Of a stretch of DNA of 64,000 nucleotides, positions 25,701 through 31,838 are shown one piece after another. Under the pieces are notes generated by a model. It had not been told where the DNA came from. It did no database searches and was given only the letters and a program-made list of their open reading frames with translations. Source of the stretch: Watersipora subatra (taxonomy: Eukaryota; Bryozoa; Gymnolaemata; Cheilostomatida; Watersiporidae); contig NC_088711.1 of NCBI RefSeq assembly GCF_963576615.1, positions 21,856,182 to 21,920,181 of the forward strand. The letters run 5' to 3'. Made by a program: the position numbers and the translations under genes. Each line of letters opens with the position of its first letter. Position 1 is the first letter of the stretch.

Positions 25701-28270
25701 TATCAGAATTTCATTCTTAGTCATTGGAAAAAAACACAGAAGTTGATGTCACAGAGAAGAGTAAAATATAGCCCTAAAACGCCACAACATAACCACTCCA
25801 AGAAGGGGCATTTTGTTTGTTTTAGGAAGACTTGCATGGTAAAAGACCAAAAAGAAGGGAAACACATTGGTTTGGCATATGCCACAGAGTGAAGAAGTGG
25901 GAACAATACAGGCACTGTTATACCAAATTATCTGGACAAAGTTATTAAAGTTCCTTATATCCAGCCGGTTTTTCACAAGCCTCCAAGATCAGGCTGACAA
26001 ACATTTGCACCCGCCCACTTCTTGTACCATTAAGCTTGCTGTAACAACAACTGATAGCTGGTGTTGGCCTCTGCATGATGTCTCTATATATAAATGACTG
26101 TCAACCTTTATTAGACTGTCGAGACATCATTACAGAGGTCCACATACAATGATTAATGTCTAACCAATCTCGACTGGTTACAGAGAAGCAGGACTATATG
26201 TTATCAATTTAAAGCTAAAACTACAAAGCCTTTATAAAAGGTCAATAACTCATAACAAGTCATTGTCACTATTGCGCTGTTAAGAAACAAAAGCTTGTCA
26301 GTATAATGACACTAACAAAGGTGGAAATGAAAGTGAAAACTTTTCCATTTCAATCTACCAGCGATGAAAAACCTTCAGTAAAGAATCAATGAGTAATATT
26401 GATCCACAAGGCTTGAAAAACACTTGGTCTGCGGTGTCGTGAGGCAACAAGAAATATTATGAAACAATCGAATGTAACCGAGGAGCGCCATTGTTCAAGG
26501 ACAATAGAAGTATGGTCTCCGCACGTTATTGATTTTTACTGCTAATAACCTGAGAGCTCATCCGATGGTGCAGGAGACCAACATTTGCCTGTTGCTCAGC
26601 TCTAGAAAACACTGAGTGTTTCTGCTAGTTAAAAATAATGCAAAACTATATGAGATGGCTTGATGAGCTGCTCACCATTCCCTTCGGACAATTGTTTGGT
26701 CGACCACCAACTACCATTTCATGCACAGCGTCCCTCAGCTCTGACCTCAGATCTGCAGCAAATATATGCATAGTTTTATTCACTAAGCATTGAATAGATA
26801 CCAGAGTAAGCGGCAGGATGGTAAACTGAATTCCAATAATAAAAAATAAAGTAATTTTGAGAAATTATAAATCTATATTAACCTCAGCGTCTGTCTTTTT
26901 GTTAAACCGTGTGTCCAGTTACAGCAATTAAAGTCTAGCAATGAAAAAACCGCACTGCACTAGATTTGATCTCGGGGCCTCCAGATCTAAAGGCAGCAAA
27001 CTTGATACTCACTCCTAAAGCACTTGCTTGGGATTAATAACTAGCACTGTTGATCATTACGCGTAACGATTAAACTGGCCCAAAACCCGGCTATAATTTT
27101 AGTACAGGTTTAGCTTTCCAGATAAGTTACTCAAATTTATTAGGTAATTATTTTATTATTCGTGCAATGCTGGGTATTCCGCTAGTCTAAATATAAATCT
27201 CACTGTTTGTTGTTTTTGTACACCGTATGTCCAGCTATGGCGATTAAATCTAGCAATGAAAAATTCGCATAGCAGAAAAGTTGATCTCAGAACCTCCCAT
27301 TCACAAGGTGACAAGCTAACCTATTAGGCTGCATGGGATACAATAGTTATATGAAGCAGATAGTCATCATTTGGGTTACAATACGCATAGTGACTCTGCA
27401 TTATGCGCAACGTCACTAAAGCTTGCTATCACAGTTTTTATTAATAAGTTTAGCAATACGTATACTAACTTAAACTAACCGATGGCAACTACATTACCTA
27501 CCACTGTTTATAAGCTGTTTTTAATACCCGTGCAACACCAAGCATTTGGCTAGTATAATATACAAGACAGTGCTGCATTCCATTTGTCCAGACCGATCAA
27601 CAAAGATGACATCAGATGTCACTATATATCGCTTGCTCTTATAGGATTTCCTTATTAAGGTTGAAACGCTTTCATGAGACGAAAAGGCTCAGTTGTAGTT
27701 GTCACAAGTTTTTCTTGAATTGGCTCATCTTGGTTTAATGCTAACGAGCAGGATTCAAAAAAGCATCATATTCATACAATGTATGTAATACCGACCGTAA
27801 GGAATGTACTGCACACAATAAGGTGTTCACTGTACTCAATACGGTGTGAACTGAGTACCATAAGGAATGTAGTGCATGCAGTATGATGCTTACTGTACTA
27901 AATATGATGTGTACTGAATACTATGAAGAATGTACTGCATACAATAATTTGTGCTGAATGCAATGTGCATGGAGTGCAGCAGAGACTGCACCGCAGGCAA
28001 AAAGGTGCAAGCTGAATGCAATCAGCTGTGTACTGTATATAGTGAACAACGTGCTGAATGCAATATATTGCATGTAGGACGCACAGTAGATTTGTATCGC
28101 TACCACGATGGAGAGAAATGAAACTAACCATGAAGAGTTAGTTCGTAGTCGTCGTAGTCGTACCCCTGGTCAGATACAGTCAAATAACGAGATGTGGTCG
28201 TCTCATAAAAGGCTGAGCAGCAACCAATTAGCATCAAGAGGGTTGCAATCCGATCTGTCCTCGGGGCCAT
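1542..28270 (-). CDS. Large modular secreted/receptor-type protein, 29 traced exons, 3' end off the window
   Basis: I traced 29 coding exons (listed separately) with AG/GT borders and fully consistent phases, 4,375 coding bases or about 1,458 residues. Order: signal peptide; 4-Cys modules with [FY]C-x5-C-x3-C at the start and C-x3-M or C-x3-L at the end (seven complete); a WAP four-disulfide core; a poorly recognised region; two Ig/cadherin-like stretches marked by VNDAP and DPDGG; a Cys-rich CGGDGSxC/CHGDSSSC region; IPT/TIG-like domains; then a segment reminiscent of the REJ region of polycystin-1-like proteins. Many N-x-S/T sites fit an extracellular protein. Transmembrane helices, if present, must lie beyond the left edge. 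The introns carry many minisatellites and MITEs. Seen: exons, phases, motifs. Known: WAP and IPT domains are extracellular. Inferred: a giant surface or matrix protein, possibly a polycystin-1/REJ relative. No gene name can be assigned. Confidence 0.85.
1802..1926 (-). CDS. Large secreted protein, exon 28 (end of IPT domain)
   Basis: Includes VIDSTTVHCIIPTSLRKQLD, giving the usual IPT ending (V-x-S-x-T-x-x-x-C-x-x-P), and ITLDVSFAINDPRFVFPEE. Acceptor CTTTTGCAG, donor GTAAGT, phase 2 out. Confidence 0.8.
2041..2160 (-). CDS. Large secreted protein, exon 27 (IPT domain)
   Basis: Includes VVMTGTGFVSTGDEVCFTNC and CRTADSVAVVEAK. VVMTGTGF is the IPT core strand. A 120-base symmetric phase-0 exon with acceptor CTATCCAG and donor GTAGGC. 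Confidence 0.8.
3413..3567. repeat. 31-bp minisatellite, about 5 copies
   Basis: Tandem units with the core CCACCTCTACCTGCAAACTA. They lie in the intron between exons 27 and 26 of the large gene. The continuous plus-strand reading frame through them is a by-product of the repeat. Confidence 0.85.
3846..3960 (-). CDS. Large secreted protein, exon 26 (IPT domain boundary)
   Basis: Includes VIDGSESTVTSAMFNVILPE then VTSLSPSTIEIGN. 'P.VTSLSPST...G' is the classic start of an IPT/TIG domain. Acceptor CACTTACAG, donor GTAAGG, phase 0 out. Confidence 0.8.
4085..4166. repeat. 16-bp minisatellite, 5 copies
   Basis: Units of TCTGGCGAACTTACAG in tandem, with one T variant in the second copy, inside the intron between exons 26 and 25. 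Confidence 0.9.
4566..4791 (-). CDS. Large secreted protein, exon 25 (IPT/TIG-like)
   Basis: Includes VPNVGGFITIYGADLLDTVD, which fits the G-G-x-x-x-x-I-x-G strand-turn of IPT/TIG domains, then a predicted beta-rich stretch and GTYSVKC. Acceptor CCTATTTAG, donor GTAAGT, phase 1 in, phase 2 out. Confidence 0.8.
5194..5372 (-). CDS. Large secreted protein, exon 24 (CHGDSSSC repeat)
   Basis: Includes DACDVCHGDSSSCLDCENVP and DMCGSCLFTDDASFNK. This is the second clear DxCxxCxGDxSxCxDCxxxPNG unit. Acceptor TTTTTGCAG. I end the exon at AAAG|GTGGTT because only this phase joins exon 25 in frame and keeps the next Cys. Confidence 0.8.
5575..6362. mobile_element. Tigger/pogo-type MITE, 788 bp, TA target
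   Basis: Starts TA-CAGTCACATCTCGACATA and ends with the inverted form (GAGGTATGACTG-TA). TA dinucleotides flank both ends, as expected for the pogo/mariner superfamily. No transposase frame is present. The right end strongly resembles the end of the decayed Tigger at 47.97 kb, so both probably belong to the same family. It lies in the intron between exons 24 and 23. Confidence 0.75.
6560..6776 (-). CDS. Large secreted protein, exon 23 (Cys-rich)
   Basis: Includes NQCGNCVLGNTGINDPDHGR, DCKGGC and VYCDGVWRSGAKIDS, with seven cysteines in 72 residues. It lies between two CGxC/GDxSxC exons and continues that domain. Acceptor CTTCCAG, donor GTAAGC, phase 1 in, phase 2 out. Confidence 0.8.
7359..7527 (-). 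CDS. Large secreted protein, exon 22 (CGGDGSxC repeat)
   Basis: Includes YVYISGDAMRLGCND and DICNDCGGDGSKCVDCNGDQ. The C..CGGDGS.C.DC.G pattern is a short Cys-rich calcium-loop-like repeat seen in many eukaryotic surface proteins. Acceptor ATACGCAG, donor GTAAGA, phase 1 out. Confidence 0.85.
8370..8481 (-). CDS. Large secreted protein, exon 21
   Basis: Includes DSFWPYNSDTKWDAMAWDQS; the AWDQS end closes the Ig-like fold started in exon 18. It joins exon 20 across a 3.5-kb intron in matching phase 2. Acceptor TTTCCTTAG, donor GTGAGT, phase 0 out. Confidence 0.8.
8548..8632. repeat. 15-bp minisatellite, about 6 copies
   Basis: Tandem ACCATTTTATGTCAA units with few changes, just 5' (minus-strand sense) of exon 21. 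Confidence 0.85.
8897..8945. repeat. Perfect 20-bp inverted repeat (hairpin)
   Basis: Left arm 8897-8916 (TGTGACAATATTGTCCTTAG) and right arm 8926-8945 are exact reverse complements around a 9-base loop. A second, weaker inverted pair (CATTGACTTTCT / AGAAAGTCAATG) lies at about 9,028-9,090. It could be the core of a foldback element; I see no terminal target duplication. Confidence 0.8.
9217..9295. repeat. TA dinucleotide microsatellite
   Basis: Long (TA)n runs interrupted by TTGGTGAT in an intron of the large gene. A similar AT block lies at about 8,750-8,830. Confidence 0.8.
11973..12109 (-). CDS. Large secreted protein, exon 20
   Basis: Includes AYNLNKFEEVLSALQEGTLP and SSRLRFKLKN. The LRFKLKNA end corresponds to the LRFVPNA strand of VCBS-like domains. 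Acceptor CATTACAG, donor GTATGT, phase 2 out. Confidence 0.8.
12739..12863 (-). CDS. Large secreted protein, exon 19
   Basis: Includes DLGVYQYKPEGSDTWFALSV. Together with exon 18 this gives the order DPDGG...AADS.LGVYQY......W, the usual middle of the VCBS-like fold. Acceptor TTTTGTAG, donor GTAATC, phase 0 out. Confidence 0.8.
13040..13475. repeat. 57-bp minisatellite, about 7.5 copies
   Basis: Units with core CTAGTTGACTACACATCTAC repeat every 57 bases, ending about 15 bases before exon 18. The array could affect use of the exon 18 donor. Confidence 0.9.
13490..13697 (-). CDS. Large secreted protein, exon 18 (VNDAP / DPDGG motifs)
   Basis: Starts IINVNDAPKLPESGLDDLQF and later has FFTDPDGGKLGLCFLRAADS. 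VNDAP linkers and DPDGG loops are typical of tandem VCBS/cadherin-like domains, best known from large bacterial adhesins and some metazoan surface proteins. Acceptor CCTTTAG, donor GTGAGT. A 57-bp minisatellite begins just 3' of it. Confidence 0.85.
14033..14208 (-). CDS. Large secreted protein, exon 17 (end of an Ig/cadherin-like repeat)
   Basis: Includes LPIINYEPKKDFTGTFSLAL and ends NVTFNIE. The pattern YEP.KDF.GTF....A....NVTF is that of the C-terminal half of VCBS/cadherin-like Ig folds. The typical VNDAP linker follows in the next exon. Phase 1 in, phase 0 out. Confidence 0.8.
14371..14555. repeat. 30-bp minisatellite, about 6 diverged copies
   Basis: Core ATAGCAAATA..AGCTCTCTGAG repeated with substitutions, in the intron between exons 17 and 16. 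Confidence 0.75.
14959..15150 (-). CDS. Large secreted protein, exon 16
   Basis: Includes YEGYKKRMEDLRKNVAGSLG and VHVKLRNVQKEFGTISLLSN. This is the most helical, charged part of the protein. Acceptor ATATTGCAG, donor GTGAGT, phase 1 both sides. Confidence 0.8.
15443..15481 (-). CDS. Large secreted protein, exon 15 (39-base microexon)
   Basis: Encodes DVTGSALRLKQFL between an AG acceptor (TTCATTGAAG) and a strong GTAAGT donor. It keeps the phase-1 reading frame. The case for it is the splice sites plus phase agreement, because the exon is too short to judge by coding content. Confidence 0.6.
15546..15710 (-). CDS. Large secreted protein, exon 14
   Basis: Includes NKNYTLAVIILPANLPPNIS and ELVVNFTLPVNISSPMSL, with several N-x-S/T glycosylation sites. 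The sequence fits a beta-sandwich edge. Acceptor CCTTACAG, donor GTATCG, phase 1 both sides. Confidence 0.8.
16010..16792. mobile_element. Diverged MITE with 'TTTTCGGACT'-type terminal repeats
   Basis: The left end (ACCACATTTTCTGGACTGTA) and right end (CTTTTAGTCCGAAAAATACAG) are inverted relatives, and the right part holds the CCCCGGAGTATAAAGCGCAC motif typical of this widespread MITE type. It is a diverged cousin of the element at 43,620-44,040. The borders are approximate. Confidence 0.5.
16830..16964 (-). CDS. Large secreted protein, exon 13
   Basis: Includes SEVIRKWTAITEGEVLDIGT and a predicted strand LTKVIVNDVE. Acceptor ATATTTTAG, donor GTAACT, phase 1 both sides. It is separated from exon 12 by an intron almost filled by a 21-bp minisatellite. 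Confidence 0.8.
17015..17742. repeat. 21-bp minisatellite, about 35 copies
   Basis: Units of ATTACCATTGCTGTAGGTA plus two bases, filling most of the intron between exons 13 and 12. Because 21 is a multiple of three, long open frames appear on both strands (7-residue repeats such as MVILPTA on the minus strand). They have no start context, splice sites or flanking coding and are not genes. Confidence 0.95.
17941..18156 (-). CDS. Large secreted protein, exon 12
   Basis: Includes YKVTAYLASLDPEPIRMTGG and NRLKFYVSTASAGCSWKKVE. The alternating polar/apolar pattern suggests beta structure, but I do not recognise the domain. Acceptor CTTCTTCAG, donor GTAAGA, phase 1 both sides. Confidence 0.8.
18494..19286. 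mobile_element. MITE with CAGTGGAACCTC terminal repeats, TA-flanked on the left
   Basis: The left end TA-CAGTGGAACCTCACTTACA is matched by an inverted right end (TAAGAAGAGGTTCCACTA). The type is common for mariner/pogo non-autonomous elements. It carries a 24-bp minisatellite (18,941-19,076) inside and has no transposase frame. It lies in the intron between exons 12 and 11. Confidence 0.6.
18941..19076. repeat. 24-bp minisatellite, about 5.5 copies
   Basis: Tandem AATACCACACCCACCTCCTC units followed by TAAC, inside the MITE at 18,494-19,286. Confidence 0.9.
19460..19661 (-). CDS. Large secreted protein, exon 11 (module start plus WAP domain)
   Basis: Begins VYCTSWDACVSPSC, the module signature, then runs into a WAP four-disulfide core: CPDLADVGICSIEQEC, then KCCPNSCGGSSC. 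The CP..G.C....C and KCC.N.CG spacing is diagnostic of WAP domains, which are often protease inhibitors or matrix modules. Acceptor GCTCAG, donor GTAAGT, phase 1 out. Confidence 0.85.
20237..20322 (-). CDS. Large secreted protein, exon 10 (second part of the split module)
   Basis: Encodes LEDISRELEHKVNSFFGSQT then VCGEGL, completing the module begun in exon 9. Acceptor CTTTTACAG, donor GTCAGT; phase 1 in, phase 0 out. Confidence 0.75.
20465..20560. mobile_element. Terminal fragment of a pogo-type element
   Basis: TACCGTAAAACTTTTATTTA and the AAAGCGCCACTATAGGGAAA block resemble the terminal region at 41,713-41,815, which adjoins a pogo transposase fragment. The other end was not located. Confidence 0.35.
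20796..20883 (-). CDS. Large secreted protein, exon 9 (first part of a split 4-Cys module)
   Basis: Encodes VFCLYSFQCVRIDC followed by an Asp/Asn/Tyr/Gly-rich stretch (EDENYGNYDNYG). Phase 0 in, phase 1 out, donor GTAAGG. This module, unlike the others, is divided over two exons. Confidence 0.8.
21372..21795. repeat. Segmental duplication, copy A (exon 8 plus flank)
   Basis: Matches 22,374-22,797 at an offset of 1,002 bases. I count 4 differences in the 162-base exon and about 6 in the 236 bases of intron on its acceptor side. Both copies are followed by the 13-bp satellite. Confidence 0.9.
21395..21556 (-). CDS. Large secreted protein, exon 8 (4-Cys module, duplicated copy)
   Basis: A 162-base symmetric phase-0 exon with acceptor GGTAACAG and donor GTACAG. 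It begins TFCVETHKCVRLQC and ends CPLGM. It is the near-identical partner of exon 7, offset by 1,002 bases. Longer open frames that run through it into flanking intron are not real. Confidence 0.85.
21786..22386. repeat. 13-bp satellite (GATTACAACAGAC), long array
   Basis: Dozens of GATTACAACAGAC-like units with variants (GATTATAACAGAT, GACTACAACAGAC) between exons 8 and 7. Several overlapping open frames rich in Arg-Leu-Gln-Gln-Thr-Ile result from it and are not coding. Confidence 0.95.
22374..22797. repeat. Segmental duplication, copy B (exon 7 plus flank)
   Basis: The partner of copy A, with a complete exon, identical splice sites and the same intron flank. Confidence 0.9.
22397..22558 (-). 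CDS. Large secreted protein, exon 7 (4-Cys module, duplicated copy)
   Basis: A 162-base symmetric phase-0 exon coding 54 residues. It begins TFCVETHKCVRLQC and ends CPLGM. It differs from exon 8 by four bases, all changing amino acids (HDT here against RHR, and E against G). Confidence 0.85.
22788..23146. repeat. 13-bp satellite, second array
   Basis: Same GATTACAACAGAC units as the first array. It reaches to within about 10 bases of the exon 6 donor. Confidence 0.95.
23153..23317 (-). CDS. Large secreted protein, exon 6 (4-Cys module)
   Basis: A 165-base symmetric phase-0 exon coding 55 residues. It begins TFCLENNQCVKTYC and ends FCPRGM. Acceptor GCTTCAG, donor GTACAG. The 13-bp satellite lies directly on its 3' side. 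Confidence 0.85.
24045..24185 (-). CDS. Large secreted protein, exon 5 (4-Cys module)
   Basis: A 141-base symmetric phase-0 exon coding 47 residues, the shortest module. It begins TFCMSSSRCVQDLC and ends PCSAGM. Acceptor TTTCACAG, donor GTATAT. Confidence 0.8.
24715..24882 (-). CDS. Large secreted protein, exon 4 (4-Cys module)
   Basis: A 168-base symmetric phase-0 exon coding 56 residues. It begins IYCVKARKCIPAVC and ends LCPTNM. Acceptor CACCACAG; donor GTATAG is weak but lies at the same module boundary as in the neighbouring exons. Confidence 0.8.
25460..25615 (-). CDS. Large secreted protein, exon 3 (4-Cys module)
   Basis: A 156-base symmetric phase-0 exon. It begins AYCLSASKCTSVKC and ends FCPENR, giving four cysteines in 52 residues. 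It differs from the other copies in ending with Asn-Arg instead of x-Met/Leu. Confidence 0.8.
26676..26752 (-). CDS. Large secreted protein, exon 2
   Basis: Encodes DLRSELRDAVHEMVVGGRPN followed by NCPKGM, which is the C-terminal half of the 4-Cys module seen in the following exons. Acceptor TGCTGCAG, donor GTGAGC; phase 1 in, phase 0 out. Confidence 0.75.
26872..27185. mobile_element. Helitron-like non-autonomous unit 1
   Basis: Begins A|TC at 26872, ends CTAG at 27182-27185 and is directly followed by unit 2. On the minus strand it carries a tRNA-like segment whose box-B-like part reads GAGATCAAATC. Helitrons begin TC, end CTRR and insert between A and T. Confidence 0.45.
27186..27553. mobile_element. 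Helitron-like non-autonomous unit 2
   Basis: Begins TCTAAATATAAATCTCACTG immediately after unit 1, ends GGCTAG before a T. A CCAA/TTGG inverted pair lies just before the end. It contains the same antisense tRNA-like segment. Confidence 0.5.
27780..28085. repeat. Imperfect tandem repeats around TACTGCATACAATA
   Basis: Diverged units of roughly 30-60 bases (GTACTGCATACAATAAGGTG, GTGTACTGAATAC variants), lying just 3' of the first coding exon of the large gene. Open frames here follow from the repeats. Confidence 0.6.
28129..28270 (-). CDS. Large secreted protein, exon 1 (start and signal peptide)
   Basis: Reading starts at the ATG at 28270-28268. The N terminus MAPRTDRIATLLMLIGCCSA has basic residues, a hydrophobic core and small residues suited to signal-peptidase cleavage. 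A Tyr/Asp-rich stretch (QGYDYDDYE) follows. The exon ends in phase 1 at a GTTAGT donor. An AG acceptor lies six bases before the ATG, so a 5' UTR intron is likely. Confidence 0.8.
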
Positions 28271-28957
28271 TTTTTTCTAAAAATTAAATGCATACAAAAT
28301 TATGTGATATTGTTGGAATACTCTACTAAAATAATCAAAGCGCTGTCGATGAGCCATGCTGGAGATTGGCATGCTTGTGCTTGATAGCTCACCTTGAGCC
28401 TTGCTAATTTTGATGGCGATGCTATTTTTACTTGTTAAAAAAGTTTCATTTTCATTAAAAATTGTAGCTTCCTGCCGCCTATTACTATCAAAAGGCTCAA
28501 TTTATTATCAAGAACTTATGTACATATTAGCATTGAGTCCAAAATATACATACAATTTTATTGGCAGTCCATAATCCTTCTTATAGAAAAGATGTTATAT
28601 ATGGTGCCACAAAAAATAAATAAAAAGTTATTGCCATTTGATATCATAAACACAAAAAAGAGTTTATACAAGAAAGACACATCTTAACACATAATTTTCA
28701 ACAAACAGTTTGAGTGGTTCACTAGTCACAACGGAAATATATCGTCTATTGCCAATAACTTTATAGCGTTCATAAATCTACAATAGAAATCTACAATAGA
28801 AATCTACAATAGAAATTTTAAAAAAAACCATATTTTAGAACACAAATAAAGAAAACAGACATGAAAAATTTTCTTGTCTGACTTTTACCATAAAATATAA
28901 ATAGTTAAACAAAGGAACGGACAAGAATGCTTGAGAATACAATGAAGTAGCACTTAC

Positions 28958-28985
28958 CATGCAGGCTGGCATCTACAAGGAGTTA
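28958..28985 (-). other. Possible 5' UTR exon end of the large secreted gene
   Basis: A strong donor (ATG|GTAAGTGC on the minus strand) lies at 28958/28957, upstream of the coding exon that itself has an AG acceptor six bases before its ATG. The 5' boundary of this exon cannot be seen, so the right coordinate is arbitrary. An ATG ends at the donor and would read into the next exon in a different context, so it may also be a short upstream frame. Confidence 0.3.
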
Positions 28986-30215
28986 CCAGTCAGAAATGAT
29001 TTCCACTTTCAGCTATCATCGACTGCAGTATTGATTCCCTGCGCTCTATTGAATGAATTATGCATGTGCCTGTTACGAGCAGACTTGGCAACTTCATTGA
29101 ATATTGGAAACTTTTGCTAAACATGGCTTATGATGGAAAATTGTATCTGCCGTTACAGAATATTATGTAAACATCATAATACATGTATATAACAATTATA
29201 ATATATATATAAACACAGAATGTTGGTATGGCCAAAGAAACAAGCTGCATGCGGCATGCAACACTAATAACTGTGTTAACAAAATGCGCCTAAACAGCAA
29301 AATATCTTTCCTTTTAATAAGTTCCTGTTCCATTTTTCTGCAAGTTCTGAGGCAGCAAGACGGACCGTTTAACTTCACGGCAAATAGACTTTATCTAAGT
29401 TGTCTCAGAACTGTAAATTAACTGTCGTTAAACTCAAAACAAACTTTTTTTTACTACACTCAATTTAGTAACTTTTAAAATGGAAGTGAATATATATGAG
29501 CCTATCGTTTCAGCAGTAGGATATTGACACATGCCTGAGTACCGACCTGCTTATGAAAGAAAACAACACTTTAATTGAAAAACTTTCCTACGCAACTTCA
29601 TCCAAGATTTTAAGTACTGAAGCCAGTTAGAAGAGGCAGCGTGTCAGCCGAGACAGCTACACTAAGTTCCAGAGACATAAAATTAGTTCATAACTTGAGG
29701 ATCAAACTGTAACAGAGCAAAAAAAAGATATACCGACAATCCAAACTAGAGAAATGTTCTTTTTAATTGTATTACATTAGTGGACTGCCTTAAAATGTGA
29801 TCGCAAGCCGTGCCAATGAATTCCAGTATGGGCAAGGTTGTGCTAGCTGATACAAAGTTGAAGTTACCAAACAGCCGCCTTATCCACTATCACTGCCTGA
29901 ATCTTATGCCAACAACCAATATTTAAGACTCCATGCTGGCAGCAGGTGAGATGTAGTTAATTGACATTTCAGTGAAGACAAAACTCGCCATCGAGTTCAA
30001 TATTGAATATGTCTGCCGGAATAGCGCCAGCTACGCACACGCTAGCAGTAGCAGAGCGCTTCTTTATTCTTTATCATCCCTACATTTATCACCCCCGACG
30101 ACTGCTGAGGGCAATCTCGCAACCCCTTGTTTAAATAAAACAAAAAAGCCTCAAACCTAATAAACAACAGACATATTCAGAATATATAAAAACAATATGT
30201 TATTAAAAAGTAATT
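28986..30215. other. Intergenic stretch upstream of the large minus-strand gene
   Basis: No supported coding exon. It probably contains the promoter of the large gene: AT-rich ATATATATATAAACAC lies near 29,200, but I cannot define a start site. Confidence 0.3.
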
Positions 30216-30229
30216 CTAAGAAGAATCTA

Positions 30230-30640
30230 ACACTAGCACAGCATCAACCAGTTCACAAACAACTGGCTTTATGGTCTTTAACTTGTTTCCTGCCTCTTCT
30301 CCGATTGAAATCTGGTTCTTTGTGAGTAAGTGAAATACACAGATCATTTTCAGAATCGATGACGTTATGATATTTAGTTTTGATGTTTTGATGAGATGAA
30401 TATCCGCATTCACACAGCCAAGTTGTTGAAAATAGAAAAATAATTTCACTGCTCTTTTTTGAGGGAATTGGATAATCAGCCTTCACAATTTATTCGTGCA
30501 ATCCTGTGAGCAACAGCTTGGACTCCTTAAAAAAGTTCTGCACTAACACCATCAATAAAAAGTCCTTCAGTATTTGAGGTAAAGACAACAGTGTTTTCAA
30601 ATAAAACTTGTCTATAAAATGACAGGCCTGTATTCTCTGG
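30230..30640 (-). pseudogene. hAT transposase relic (C-terminal dimerisation region)
   Basis: On the minus strand, SKKSSEIIFLFSTTWLCECG, then an IKTKYHN motif, then KEPDFNR and GKQVKDHK match the C-terminal end of hAT transposases of the ZBED/GTF2IRD2-like type (SKK...FSTTWLCESGFS..IKTKYRN). The N-terminal domains are missing. Non-functional. Confidence 0.55.
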
Positions 30641-30890
30641 TTGCAAGTTTGGGCGGCAAATGTTAGGCGACTAGTTATGAACACCTGGGGGTTTGGGGGC
30701 GGTGTAAGCCACCCCAACGGGGTTCGGGACATCATCCCGAAGCTCTGGACCTTTTAAGCATCAACAACCCTCAAAGTATGCATAAATGCAATCAAATGTA
30801 AGCATCGAAATATGCATAAATATGCTTGCTGTTTATGGTTCATGGCAGGCAAAACTTTCTTTATTCAATGAACAATAATCAAATTACGAT
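30640..30890. repeat. Dispersed repeat shared, inverted, with 46,014-46,258
   Basis: About 245 bases including CCCCAACGGGGTTCGGGACA, CAACAACCCTCAAAGTATGC and TTTATGGTTCATGGCAGGCA. The same order occurs on the opposite strand at 46.0-46.26 kb with moderate divergence. It is locally GC-rich against an AT-rich background. Confidence 0.75.
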
Positions 30891-31624
30891 ATAAAACCCA
30901 TGACACTACAGATTTTTGTAAGAAAAATTGACAGAACCAGAGATATTACTTTTTTATAGTAATAGCTCTTTTTCTGCCAATGTATCCATGGTAGAAATCT
31001 TTCACAACTGATCCTGTATCTATTTCACCATCTTGATATATGTGTAATATTAAATTATTTAGACGAGCATGCCCCATAGTGCTACTCATCGATGTTTTGA
31101 TTCGGTTATGTTAAGAAAAATGCAAGTTTAGGGTTTTCTTTACACCCCCACTATAAGCAATACAGTTTAGTCTCCAAGACTTAACAAAGTCTCACAAGAT
31201 CACTCATCTGGCGAGATCACCATGGAGTCATTATAGAACGCTAGTTGCTAGTAAATTAGTTGTCGGAAATTCCAAATGAGTGAGCTTAGACTGCGATTCG
31301 TAGTACTTAGCCGCCGAAAATCACTAAAAAGTTGGGGCGGCTCAGCCGGCCAGCCGTCCCAGGGAATACGGGCTTATAAAACGAGATGATGACGACTATG
31401 GAAGGTATCCACTGTATGCTCAAAAACTATCAATGAACTGCGTCCTAGAAATACTTCAAGTACAATGACTGTGTTTGTTACTATTTAAAACATTCACACA
31501 TTCATGGAGCTAATCACTTTGAGCACATCTGCAGACTCTTCTTTAATTCTAGCATAAGTCAGACCTTGTCTCACATGAGTCAGACTTCATCTCACTATGT
31601 AGACCCTTTTCAGCCATAACCTTA
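30891..31624. other. Intergenic, nothing recognised
   Basis: AT-rich sequence without a supported exon or clear repeat. A short (GT)n/CACGCG run sits at 31,650-31,672 within the next feature. Confidence 0.3.
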
Positions 31625-31838
31625 CTATATAAGTATATTATGAGTAGAGGTGTGTGTGTACGCACGCGTGTGTGACACTGTCTCTTGTAGACAGATTATA
31701 GTAATAAGAAGAAAGGCGAATGCTTTTTGAGCACATCTCCAAATATCTATGCATGGTTTTGCATCTTCTACAAAATTTGAAGTTGTTTTTTCTTTCATTC
31801 TAGCTAACAATTGCAAGAGCATACAATTCTTCATACAG
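31625..31838 (-). CDS. Candidate secreted peptide, last exon (4 Cys)
   Basis: From phase 2 it reads CMKNCMLLQLLARMKEKTTS, then FVEDAKPCIDIWRCAQKAF, and ends at the TAG at 31627-31625. Paired C-x3-C and C-x5-C could form a disulfide-linked helical hairpin. Confidence 0.35.
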
